Assembly: GCF_018143015.1 (NCBI RefSeq)
Contig: NC_054758.1
Coordinates: 8,478,501-8,542,500, forward strand
Direction: 5' to 3'
Origin: Lytechinus variegatus
Lineage: Eukaryota > Echinodermata > Echinoidea > Temnopleuroida > Toxopneustidae
DNA length: 64,000 bases
Shown here: one piece after another, positions 1-13,400 of the stretch
Position numbering within the stretch: the first letter of the stretch is position 1
How the letters are laid out: each line of letters begins with the position of its first letter
Notes under the pieces: model-generated
What the model saw: only the letters and a program-made list of their open reading frames with translations
The model's database searches: none
What the model was told of the DNA's origin: nothing
Program-made: the position numbers and the translations under genes

Positions 1-389
1 CGTACAGCGACGACTTGAGTGTATGTTGGATAGAACCGTACCATTTTTGACCGGGGGTGTGCCAATGAATGCAAGTGATCAATAAGAGTTACAAAACTGA
101 AGGGAGTGAGAAAACAAGGAAAGTGAGAGGGAAATTTATGAAAACAAGTAATGCGAGGAAAAATTACAAGAAAAGGAGAGAAAGGAGAAGAAGTGAAAAC
201 ACGCAGCTGAGTGCGCTCACGATATGTAAGTTGAACACCCCTGCACCGCAATGTAGCAGCCCGCCACTATACACGTAGACTGCCTGCACGATGCGAAGAC
301 AGCGGCGCGTATTAGTGACTGTGCGTTAAACGTCCCATTTCTATGCCTTATAAAAGGAGCGTTTTTTGTACACAACAAATTGATATGTT
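1..389. other. No gene recognised
   Basis: Probably intron of the RPTP gene upstream of its EGF-like exon. A TATAAAAG string at about 350 stands just before the satellite. A basic open frame at 69-278 shows no domain and is not called. Confidence 0.3.
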
Positions 390-1204
390 AACTATGTGAT
401 CTGAAGTCTAACACTGTGTCCACATAGTTTACACATAGTCAACTATGTGAACACACTGTGGTAACACTGTGTTTGTTACCCAACTATGTGGGCAATTATG
501 TGATTAACTATGTGATCTGAGTCTCACACTGTGACCATATAGTTTACACATAGTCAACTATGTGAACACACTGTGGCAACACTGTGTTTGTTGCCAAACT
601 ATGTGGGCAATTATGATTAACTATGTGATCTGAAGTCTCACACTGTGACCACATAGTTTACACATAGTCAACTATGTGAACACACTGTGGTAACACTGTG
701 TTTGTTACCCAACTATGTGGGCAATTGTGTGATTAACTATGTGATCTGCAGTCTAACACTGTGACCACATAGTTTACACATAGTCAACTTTGTGAACACA
801 CTGTGGTAACACTGTGTTTGTTACCCAACTATGTGGGCAATTATGTGATTAACTATGTGATCTGAAGTCTCACACTGTGACCACATAGTTAACACATAGT
901 TTACACATAGTCAACTATGTGAACACACTGTGGTAACACTGTGTTTGTTACCCAACTATGTGGGCAATTGTGTGATTAACTATGTGATCTGCAGTCTAAC
1001 ACTGTGACCACATAGTTTACACATAGTCAACTATGTGAACACACTGTGGTAACACTGTGTTTGTTACCCAACTATGTGGGCCATTATGTGATTAACTATG
1101 TGATCTGAAGTCTCACACTGTGACAACACTGTGACCACATAGTTAACACATAGTTTACACATAGTCAACTATGTGAACACACTGTGGTAACACTGTGTTT
1201 GTTC
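390..1204. repeat. 116-bp satellite array, seven copies
   Basis: Units begin with aactatgtgatctg at 390, 506, 619, 735, 851, 978 and 1094: five spacings are 116, 113 or 116 bases and one is 127 because of an extra 11-base word. Each unit is built from short dyads, CACATAGT and its complement ACTATGTG two bases apart, and repeated ACACTGTG. Copies differ by only a few bases. The array lies in an RPTP intron and ends 76 bases before the EGF-like exon. Confidence 0.93.
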
Positions 1205-1280
1205 CATAAGGGTATTGATATCATCATCATTATTATTTATATAATTATCAGTTACTTTGAACTATGCTTACATCTTATAG

Positions 1281-1403
1281 TTGCTGGATGTTTCGAGTCC
1301 TGTTCTAAGACATGTCACTGTGCTGCTACCGTCACGTGTGACGATGAGTCGGGTTCGTGCCCTTCATGTCATCCACGATGGTCGGGAGACAATTGCCAAA
1401 CAG
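1281..1403 (+). CDS. RPTP exon: EGF-like module
   Basis: Acceptor catcttatag, donor gtaatc; both ends are phase 1, as is usual for shuffled extracellular modules. The ~41 residues hold eight cysteines (C-x3-C-x3-C-x-C-x5-C-x6-C-x2-C-x8-C) ending HPRWSGDNC, a laminin- or Tie-type EGF pattern. The exon starts only about 77 bases after the end of the 116-bp satellite array. More upstream exons are expected because this one cannot begin a protein. Confidence 0.82.
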
Positions 1404-4400
1404 GTAATCAAATCCCTCAAGTAATGAATATATAGATTCCAAAGTTTTTAATCCTCTTGAGTTAGTTAAAGAGTACACAATATCCGTTTGCTTAATTAAG
1501 GATTATGCAAACAACATTTTACTATCAGGATATGTTGCATTTTGCATCGCCATTATACAGTTCTTGAGACGTTTGTCATGAACCCAGAATTAAAACATCG
1601 CTTTTTCTGCTCCACACTTGTTTTTATGAAGATCGTTTTACCGCTACTAGAGAAAAGACGAATCCAGGCACGGCAATCATTTCTTGCACATTCGATGCCG
1701 ATTCAGACGGTAGCCTCTCCATGAGAGCTTCTATTGGGGACTTCTCAGCTGAGAGTTTTGTTACTGCAACTTCTACTGACACAAGCGATGGATCATCGTT
1801 GCAATCGAACTTTACACTTTCCATTGATGACATAGAAACTAAAACAATTTACTGTTTCGTTGGCAATTCAACCAGTGACGATGGATTTGCTTATATCAGC
1901 TTGCTCCCTCAGGGGACATTTGGTAGGTTCTGAATCATTTAAGAATTAAGTTTTTTAATAATCCTTGCAACAAATATTCATGTATCTACATGATATATGT
2001 AGACGTGAGTGTGATCGACTATTCTGCGCCACAGTCATGCAAGTGAAATTACGAAAGGGAAATTTGTAGTGAGAAAGGCTAGGTATTTTATTGCATTTTC
2101 GAATATATCAATTTGCATTTGACACTGTGGATGATTTTCTGTATGTGCTATATCCACGACCACAAGCCATATATCCACAAACTTCGTGTAAAGAGACATC
2201 GACGAATGTACAGCCAGACATTACAGGAATATGTAATATACAATGTACATTGGCATCATTAAATTGAAGGAATAGAGTGGGAAATTTTTAAAGCAGATTA
2301 GGACTAAAGCCAATTGCACATTTTGCAGAAACTTCATTTACCTATGCCAAGGGGTTCCTTGCATATGTGCCTTTTCATGGTAACCAACAGGGTAATTAGT
2401 AATGCTTTAATGGAAACATAATTCGAGACATTTGACACATTTTGAAATCAGATTACCCGGACCAAATTTGTTCATTGTTCATTCTTGTCCGTAAAAGAAA
2501 ATTTACTACATATACAGAACAATTATTTTAAATATTTATGTCTCTTTCAGTTCTTCCGTTCTTCAACACCCAGCCTAGATTAGCGGAGCAAGGCTACAAT
2601 TATCTGGTTATTGCATGGGATTCTTGGAACCCTGGCGTTGATGTTGGAGATGGCCCTGTCATCGGTTATAAAGTATACGTTAGCTCTTCGGATGGAAACG
2701 AAACGGTCACTTTCATTACTGCATCAGGTGTCCCAAGTGAAAGGAGACCTTCAAGAAGACGAAGAGAGGATGCAGAATGGATGAATTCTCCAATGGTCGG
2801 ACCTCCAAGGAATTTACCATCAAGGAAGAAGAGACAAGGGGATGCAGGAACACTGATGCACAACATTACCGGTCTGGATGATGGTCAGTCGTATCGGATT
2901 CGGATTTCAGCAGTTCGTGATGGCCTGAACGGTGAAGGAGAAAAGGGTCCGGCTTTAAGTGTGACAACTCGAAAAATAGGTATAAGATTTACCTCAGTTC
3001 GATCTAGTGCATTTATCATGGACTTGACGTACGAAGACAATAATCGTTATGTTGCGTTTTCTATCAATATTCTATACATAACCATATGAAGGGATATGCA
3101 TTCAAAGCTAAAATGAGGCATTACTGAATTTGTCGTACCCTCTTGATTAATTCTCAATTGCGCAATATGTATATATTCTTTCTCATTAACAGAACCCCCT
3201 CCGGTCCTTCTGCAACTGGTGCTATTGTAGGTGGAGCAGTCGGTGGGATAATCTTCATCGTGCTGCTGATTGTCATCATAATAATTGTACTAAGATTGAG
3301 AAGGTATCTTATTCAGTGGTATTCTGATTATTCTGATAGCAATGGTTTACTTAACTTTGACCACACTTTTATGGAGTGCCTTATGTCGACCTATTCACCA
3401 AGTAACACAATTATAGGATTACTGCGGGGAAAGATTCTTAAAAAGTATTATTTTGTCACAAAGATTAGACTAGGAAAATATTAATGAATTTAAATGACTC
3501 GGTCGAAACAGAAGTATCGTGGCACTGGGTATTCCATAGAGGTGTGGTCTGATACTAAGATGGAACAGGTAAACCTGTGGCCTGTCTTACAAAGAATTGT
3601 GATCGATCCGATGAAAAACAACTATGGAAAGCCAGCAAAGTCAGCATATAAAATGCATGTTTGTTTAAAAAACCTTCTAGATATGAATTTATATCTATGA
3701 ATTCGTTGTTTCTTGACAATTTGGTGTGTTCTCCTTCGTTTACAAAAGGCATTATGCAAATTTCCTGTGGAACAAAATATGAAACTAAATGATTTCCATA
3801 GTTATGATTGATTGGATCAATCGCAACTCTTTAAGATGAGACCCTGCTGTCTCGATATCTGATCATTCATATTTGATCAATATAACAAACCCTTGTGCTT
3901 GACGATATAGCACTAAACACTTAATTTATAAGAAACTAGGGCTTACAGTAATGCAGGATAACTACTTGGACTTTTTTTCAAGGAAACTCCTGCCAGGTTC
4001 CCCCCCCCCCATTCACCTCGCCTGGGTTGAGGGCATCACATTGTGGGTCCATTTCTCGCTGAAGGAAATTACGCAATGGCCGGGATAAGGGTACATGTCG
4101 GTCTGTTTCAAATTCCACAGACCAATCTATTTTAGCAAAACGCTCCACAATTACCAGATTACAGGAGTATTATATCCCCGATGGTGATATTGAAGGAGTG
4201 GTAAATAATGTTCGGTATTGTTGTCTGTGCCTGCCAGGTTCCCCCCCCCCCCCTTCACCTCGCCTGGGTTGAGGGTACATGTCCGTCTGTTTCAAATGGG
4301 TTGAGGGCATCACATTGTTAGAAATAATTTCAAGATATATAATATTACGTAATTAAAAACATTTTCACTGTCACACTCTGTGAAATTCATGTTTTTTCAC

Positions 4401-7400
4401 ATCCGACTATTTATTTATTTTGTTTTAAATAAAAATTTGTTTACAAAGAAATTTTGGTTGATTCTACACCATTTAAATCAATTATATTTGTTCCCCTGTG
4501 TTTTTTTTTGTTCCCCTTGATTTGCCATTATCCTTAACGCCTTCATTCTTTTTTTTTCTAGAAAAAAACCTCGCCCTAAGCCGGTCTCCTACTCATATAA
4601 TAATGATTGCATTGGCGACATTTCAACAGGTATACTCACGTTGTATTTTCACTTCGCTGGGTACACCAGTTGTTGGGATAACCCATTGATTCATTCTAGA
4701 GGCAATTCAGTGTAGACGCGTGATTATGTCTTTATGGTACCATCGGAATTTCGAGTTGGATTACTAAGTAGCAACTGAGCCATATTACCATGGCAATTAT
4801 CATAATGAAAAAGTGATCATTATTTGATATCGCCTGCAAATTCCGAACCATATTATTACACATCTATATATTAAAGGATCCTGGCTGACAAAGCTGACAG
4901 CAAAGAATAGAGAAAAGTGGCAATTTCCGATGGTATTATAATCCCTCGGGAAATTCAGGAATCATTACCTTAGTAAATGAAAATTGTTTCAGTTTCAATT
5001 TTCCCAGGTACTTTGCCATGAGCCCCCACACCCCCCCCCAAAAAAAAAAGAGTTTTCCCTCCTCCAAAAGACTTTTACTTACAGGATGAACTCAAAGAGC
5101 TACTCCTGAGATGAATGATATACAGGTAGTTTTGTTTCTTAAACACAGACCTATATTATTAGTACTAGGTTCAACATTTAACATGAGGTAAAAGTGAACA
5201 TATCCTGACCAGACAGTCATTTGTGTTTTCTCTGTAAATACCTAGTAATGCTGTTTTCATGTTCTTGGTTCGTTACTAGGTCAAGAGAGTAAAGCACAAT
5301 GACATTGCCGGTGTCGACGACTGTTTTCCCCCGAAGTTTGGATGCAATCAGAGGATGCAATTATTTAGGGTTGTGCTTGCCTAACATTGCAATAATTGTC
5401 ATCAAAAGATCGAAATACTCTAGCATCTGAACTGGCATGTACAGTGTCATACCGTTGGTCACGGCATTGGGGGGGGGGGCACCAGCAAAAATTTTGAGTC
5501 CCCTAGAGAGCGCGCTCAGTTTCCACGTATACTGACCTAATAGACACATTTTAAGGACAGTGACATATATTAAACAGTTATGTATCTCACTGAAGCACGA
5601 GTTTGAAATTTTTGATATTCAGACGTAAAAAGGGACATTATGATCAACTTATTGTAATCATGATACGTACCTTTCTTGCTAAACAATGAGAGCGCGAAGC
5701 GCGATCTGAAATTTTTGTATATATTGACCCCAAAAAGGGAGATTTTAAGGACTATACTTAAGGAATCCATTACATATCTCACCACAGTCATCTAATGCGA
5801 GTGCTAAGCGCTTGCTGATTTTGTTAGATAAACACATGAAGCACTTGAAATCATTGTAATCATGATGCTTAACGTACGCATCTCAATAATCAAATATTGC
5901 GAGCGCGAGTTGAAAAATTAGGAAATTCAGACCTGAAAAGGGGCATTCTAAAGCTTGTTTGTAGGAATTCACTAAGACGATACGTATTTAATTAACCAAA
6001 TGATGCGATCGCGAAGCGCGACCTGAAAATTTTGATATTGATATTAGAAAAAGGGACATTTTTAAGGACTGATTCTAGGAATTCATGGAGAGCAGACACA
6101 TCTCACCAATCAACTAATGCGAACATAAGCACGGACAAGAAATGTCTTATATTAAGACCTCAAAATGTGGCAATCACTTTAAGTAGTCATGAAAAAGAAG
6201 CATACTATTGTTGAAGTGCGAGGAAGTATATTGAAAACAGGAGGTTTTAGTACAGCATAATTATATATCTCGTTAAAGTTTAACAGACAATCTGAGAACC
6301 AGGAACAAAGAAGACATGGGCCCTAATCAAATTATGTTTCATAAAGTAATGAAAAAATGTGTCTCACGTAATATAACAGAATTATAGTATAATATAACAT
6401 CATAATGAATAATAATTTCTTCTTTCCCATTATGTTTCTCTTCCTCTCTCTCTCTTACTTCTTTTTCTGTTTTGTTGTTTAGTCAGCCGATTGGGGAGCT
6501 CGTGCCCCCCATGGCCCCCGTAGTTACGCCACTGGGCATGTGTGTGATCGCCCATTTAAAAGCATCTCATTTTCATGCCATAATTACTTACTACCCCGTG
6601 ATAACGCGGTGGTTCAATCTTCTAACGTTTGTCTTTTCCATTCCAATCCCTTATACGAGATAAAGGCCAAGAAACAGATCAATCACCTCAGCGGTATGAA
6701 AATCTTGGACCTAGGAGGCGGATTGAATCTCCAACGCAAGCTCCTTTGCCCGACCTACCAATTACTCGTTTAGATCAGAGTTACAAACCTACACGGGTTA
6801 CAGTAGAGAAGTCTTCAAGGGATCGTCGCATCATACCTGTCTCAAAGTTTGCCACTTTTGTTGAGAATAATAGGCACACTGACACATTCTATAAGGATTT
6901 CCTTGTGAGCAATTAGGAAGTTTTCGCACTACGACGTGGAACAAATTTAAGAACACAGCACATGCATTGAAAAATCACCATTAACTCACAAATTGGGGAA
7001 CCGGTAAAGCATTTTCGTCGTAAGTTTCACAGCTGACAATAAACCGCAAACGTGTCGTTTGTCAGAGAGGACTGTTGTTTGATATGTAAATTTAATTTTC
7101 GACGAAGACATTTTGTTTGCTCTTTGTCATGAAAAGATTTGATAATTACATTTTCAATGTTCTTGAAAGCGTTTGTCATCTTAGTTCGAAAACTTCCTAT
7201 TATCATTGTAATCCTAGCAACTCTCCATACATTTTAAACGTCTTCAAAATTCTTCAAGACATGTAATTTTTAGTTGTACTAATAATTCTGAGTATGATTT
7301 CTTCCTCGGGTCATTTTTTCACTTGAGGTATTAAGGGCCTCAACGGAAATAGGCCGTCCAAGCTTTCATGAAATTCTTAAATAAAATGAAATCAATCACT

Positions 7401-10400
7401 GAATTGGTTACACCTAGTTCCTACTGCCATAATTTGTGCCACGATCAACCCTAAAAGGACTGGGGGCCATAGTTCCCCCTCCCTGAATGCTTCGTGCGAT
7501 ATATCCGAAACGCAATAAGATAGAACCGCAAATTTCTATGACTTTATTTTATGACGTTTTATAGACCAAATTCGCGACATACAAGTATAGAATCGCGACG
7601 CCCCATGACTGTTTACGAGACAATGTCTTGCCAAAAATGAATTTTTTTATAATTTGTCTACAAAGTCAAGGGAGATGAAACTCATAAAAGGGTTATTATA
7701 TTTCGTTCTAAATGGTCTGATTAATTGCTAAATGATCTGTAAAAATGTCGAATAAAAAGGAAATAAGCAAAATACGATTAAACAAGGAAACACAAAAGAA
7801 AATATGTTGTTGGGGTTTTTTTTGGAATTTCTTTGTAGAAACCTTATAATTAGATTACAAAAAAGGCATCTCATAAAAAGATAGAAAATTTGAAATTAAA
7901 TTGTGTGTGAAATATGCAAATTGTGTTATTCATGAATAAATTTGCATATTTTATTCATTATAAATAACAAAAATACCTTCCGTTTTTTTAAATGGCCTGT
8001 AGTTTACGTGGTAAAAAATGTGCGTACCAAATTTCGCTGCGATTGCTCGAACGGCGGCCGAGATCAGAAAAGGGGGAATCATGCCCCCCCCCCCCCCCGT
8101 CAATACCTCTCAAATAGCCCAGTCCTGTTAGGGTTAAACCCTTGGTCTAAACCTTGGAGTGATCGTATAGTGATCGTATAAGATCTTATCAGATCTTCAG
8201 ATCAGACGCGGTATTGCTGAGATATAAAGGCCAATCTTAACGGATCATGCAACAGTTGGGATGAGGTGTTAGGGTATGTTCATAAAAGTAAAGGCATTGT
8301 TTATTTGACAAGTGTGAACTTAAGAACTGTACAGAACTGAAAAGCCTAGTACTACATAATTTTAGTTAATTGTGCATATAAGATTGGCAATATACCTGAT
8401 TTAATCAAAGCGATGACGCAAATCTGTTGGACAACTATTCATTAGGTTTTTTACTCCAACCAATTTGTGCGACAAGATTAATATGTGATTTCTTTCAGCT
8501 GGAAGATAAAGGTGCTAAAAAAATAATCATTGAAGAATACTTTGACACAAGTTTGATTATGATTACTTTTATACATTTTCTTTTCTAATTTTTATTGTAT
8601 TTTTAGAATTTGGCAAACGTTTGTCCTGGTCCTTCAACCTCCATGATAAGAAGTGCGTTGAAGAAAGAAAACCGGTCAAAGAGTCGAAACACCAACAACC
8701 ATCCACGTAATTAAAAAATAATGTCAATGTGTGGTTTTCATGAATACCTTTGTTTGCTAACTTGTTTCAAGACGGTAAAAATACTATCAGCAGCAGGGAA
8801 TTGCCCTGCGAAGTGGGGGTGTTAGGGTGCTGAAGCATTCCCAAGATTGACATGGGTGAGTTGGGTGCTTGTCAATATCATAGGCAGTAAGTAGGATATG
8901 CTAAGTAGAAATATACCCAAAATATCTTTCATTTTGAAGTTAAAACCTTTCATTTTGGGTTTTTCTTGCGGTGCCAATTCACTTTTGGGACAGTTTTGAG
9001 TTTTCTTCTCAAATATTCTTCAAAACCGGCAATCCCTATATAAAAATCGCTCCCAGGACCTGCTGCATGAATAGTTTGTAAGCAGGTCCGTATTAAGATG
9101 AAATACAAAAGTAAACAAAAAAAGATAGCAAATTTATTTAAGGTTGAATAATTAAAGACAAGGAAAGAAATATTATAAACATGACAGCTTTAATTTGTAG
9201 CACTCTCATTGATTGCCTATATTCCAATGTCATTTGGTGTTCACTATAACTGAGTGGTTTTATTCTCATTAACATCAGTTTCTTGACATTTTTTTCTCAA
9301 TAATATCGATATATTTTCTTTTACCCTCATATTAATAAACTTCCAGTGGATAGAAACCGGGTCATCCTAGAGTCTGTAGGCTCTCTAGATTCAGATTTCA
9401 TCGACGCCAGCTACGTCAAGGTGAGTTTAATTATTCAAATCGAGAGATTTCGTATGAAGGTAGTTAAGAGGACATTAAAGGGGAATGAAATCTTTGAAAC
9501 AAATAGGCTTGTGTAGAAACAGAAAAATCAAAGAATAAGAATAAAGAAAGTTTGAGAAAAATCGGACAAATAGTGAGAAAGTTATGAGCATTTGAATATT
9601 GCAATCACTAATGCTATGGAGATCCTCACATTGGCAATACGACAAAGATGTGTGATGTCACTGATGAACAACTCTCCCCATTACTTTAGTATATATTTCA
9701 CTTGAATTGCCTCTTTTATCACATCTATCCATAGATCATGTGTTCTTTCTACATGAGGGCATTTAATACATATTTCTTAAGAATACATAAGGAATAAAGA
9801 GTTTGTATCATCGTAAGAAAAAGCAAAAAGAGACATTTTGAGGGTATTTTATAGTCCACCAAAGGGAAAGTTATTCATCAGTGACATCACACATCCTTGT
9901 CGCATTGCCAATGGGAGGATCTCCATAGCATTAGTGATTGCAATATTCAAATGCTCATAACTTTCTCATTATTTGTCCGATTTTTCTCAAACTTTCTTTA
10001 TTCTTATTCTTTGATTTTTTTCTTTTTCTACACAACACTATTTGTTCCAAAGGTTTCATTCCCCTTTAAAGTGATTGTTTAACATTGGTTTGACTTTTAA
10101 AAAATCTGAGCTAGAAGGTCACACTTGTCACCTGTATCTGTGATATGTTCCAAAAATGAAGCCCAGAAAAAATTGCGTTCGAAAATGATTATTTAGTGCT
10201 TCAAAAATTGAAATAAAAAGTGACCGGAAACACCATCTTAATTTAATCCCATACACTAATGTGTACTATTTAGGTGTCTATAAGACGCCTATTTACAAAA
10301 TCGGGGTTTGCCTTGTAGTTTTAGCTTTTCATTCTCAGTAATGGTTGTTTTCAGGGTTTATTAGTTCTAATACATGCACTTGTACACATGTTTCATCTTG

Positions 10401-13400
10401 GTTTGAGATTTTTTTAAATCGGCTGCTCACAAAGTTAAACATTCACCTTTAAGCAGCTGGTACAAGACAACGTTATACACAAAATTTTATCTCACTATTA
10501 GATTTCTACATGTATGTTCCATCGATTACGCCTAGTCGTGGTTTCAACATCAATTGGTCTACATTAGGAGCCACTATTTTTTTCGGGGTAATTTAAGCAC
10601 CACAGTTCTTCTGGCAAAATGTGCTGTTAGGCGAATGCAAGAGACATTATTTCCCCCCATGGAACTGCATCATCGTGATGGAATAAGCATAAACCCATGC
10701 TTGAGGCCGTCGTCAACATCAAGCAGGTCGCTCATGACGACGGTCTCCTGCGTTCTGAAATTGAGTTAAATAATATTTTTCATATGCTTTTTTTATATTC
10801 AGAAAGAGATTGTAAATGATACGTGTGTCTAAAATGTATATATATGTAAAATCTATGTAATAATCGATTATGTTGTATTATGTTGAACATGTTGAACGCA
10901 GAAATAAATTTCAAGCAAACAAACAAAAATATATGAATGGGAAAACTTAGAAATGCCACCCTCATGGTCGTCGAACGTCACCATCTGTCAAAAATGAAAT
11001 GTTCTAGAAGTATACACTGAACTCATTCAAGTTATTGTTTGAATTAACGTAGGTATCATATTGAACTATTTATTGATCTAGAAATAAGTCTTACTTGTCT
11101 ATTCCTATACAAAGCTTGAGCGTACTAAAAATTCGAAATTCGAAATTATTTGAAAGGTTGGAGGAGTGACAACCTTTTCCAAATGTTACATTAAACCTTG
11201 TATAAACATGATAAAGCTGAATCCAACATTTTAAGTGTTGGGTAAAACCATTTAAATTGGTAATTGCAATATTCAGACAATGTTGTTAATCATCCAACCT
11301 TTCAAATGTTTAGTTAACATTTCTTTTCTTTAGAGTGTAATGAGATGTTTACACTTTATCCTACAAGAAAACACGAGGAAACATGCAATAGTCTTGGAAG
11401 ATCGGAGCAAATATAACAATGGCTCTGAATATGGTGATCCATCCGTATCTTTTCAAGTGTAGTATTCTTGATATTTCGTACATTGTAATTTGTTGTGATT
11501 GTCATACGGTAAATAAATCCAAAACAATCCATCACGAAATCTTTGGGAATACATTATGCGTGGGTGTGGGTGGAATGGTGTTATGTACGTATGGCATAGC
11601 TGCGTTGTAACAGTTACATCTATTGTCTAACAACTGTATAATCATTTAACATTTAACTTGCTTTATAATGTGATTTTTTTTTCATCTTATGATGTATAGG
11701 GTATTCGATACAGGTTTATAACTACACAGATGCCTATGCCTAACACAGTCGCCGATTTCTGGGACGTGGTGTTTTACAACCAACCAACCGTTATCATTAT
11801 GCTTAACGATGATAACAGACGTAACAAGGTGAGGGGCCTCCTGGAAAGAATGATAATAGGCATATTGTCGACAGTGTATCCGGAGTTGTGTTCACATTGT
11901 GTCCACAATGTGAACACAGTGTAATAAAAGTGTGTTCAGAGTGTGTAACAAAATATGAAATCATCTTCATACTGGTCAAAACCCACACGTTTTACATTGT
12001 GAATCTCACGGTGCTACTTTATGAACATAGCATGTAAAAGTATCAGTACACATACTCGACTCCAAATTGAGAAAATTAATGATTTCAACGATTTGAAATA
12101 TATCACCACATAGTCCACTACATGATCATACTGTGAACACACTGTACTCAGATTTTTTCAGCATGGACTATGGGCTCTTAATTGTGGAGAGCCTTAAGAT
12201 TCTTTCACAGATATAAATTTACATTTCATATTTACTTCGTCAAAATGATGGTTATAGACCGTTACTAAATAATCTTTTACGCTACTAAATATGATTCGTG
12301 TTCTGATGTTAGCACCTAGAGAGCTATAGAAAATGTTCATCTCATTATTTGTGACTCTAAAAGAGAAAGCTGTGCGTTAACATTGATAACACGTGTAGAA
12401 TCGTTGTCTCAGTATGTAACAAAAATGAAAGTATATAGGCCTAATTATTACGGAGGTGGCCATTGGGGATAATGCTTGATTGCTTTGGGAAGAACTTACA
12501 AGACAATCCTGGTGTTTGTTTAACACCATGTGGTGTTATAACGGCACTGTTGGTGGAGTCTTAGGTGTTATGTTAAAAATCCAATAGAATAATTTTATTA
12601 CGTTAGGTTTTATTCGTCTACCAGCATCTCAAATCATGAATGTTACTTGCTACATTTATCACTTTATTATGATGATCGATATTTTTTTCAACGGTAGAGA
12701 AGAAGTGTGATGACTGCATCGATAATGAAAGTCGGTAGATATGCAAGTTATTAGTCAATAAAATTTAACTTACATGTTTGCCTATCTTAACCCCTTTAGA
12801 CTTGTGCCCAATACTGGTTGGACAGTGGTGTTGCCATTTTCGGATCTTTTTCTGTCACTACGGTGTCTGTCTCCGAGAACGAAGGACTGATAGAGAGGGA
12901 GATGCAAGTTACCAGAAATAATTCAAAGGTATACCCTTTCTTCAACTTTCAAGTTTATAAAATCTCATTAAGAAATTGAAATATTTGTTTACCTATCGCT
13001 CCTTTTCAATTTAAATACATTTTTGGTTCCCGTTTTATAAACTCGTCTTATTTTATGTTACAATTAGATATTAGCCACTCAAATCAAAGTATTTCAGTAG
13101 CTTTAAATTGTTATTACAAATTCGTTATGACTCTTTTATGAAACGGACACAAGATTATGGGCACTTGCTTATTATTCAAGGGGGAAGTTGGAGTATGTCA
13201 AAAAACTGAAGAATCTTTACGCATAGCTCGCATGCAGCGTTATGGTTGGATCGGGTTCTTGAAAAAATGTACCGGAAATGTTTGAAGAACCCGGAAGTAA
13301 ACCAAGTTCTGGATTTTGAAGAATCGGTTTGTACCATTTCAGCGGGAGTTGGAAATTACAATTCACAATAATAGAAACACATATAAAATAATTGATCAAA

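Noticed and set aside
69-278. Basic open frame near the window start
   Set aside because: Low-complexity Lys/Arg-rich, no domain, no splice or start context.
390-1204. CRISPR-like array of regular repeats
   Set aside because: No unique spacers: the whole 116-bp unit is repeated, and the genome is eukaryotic.
3193-3230. Extra transmembrane-exon residues from the AG at 3191-3192
   Set aside because: Breaks the phase from the FN3 exon; kept only as an alternative acceptor.
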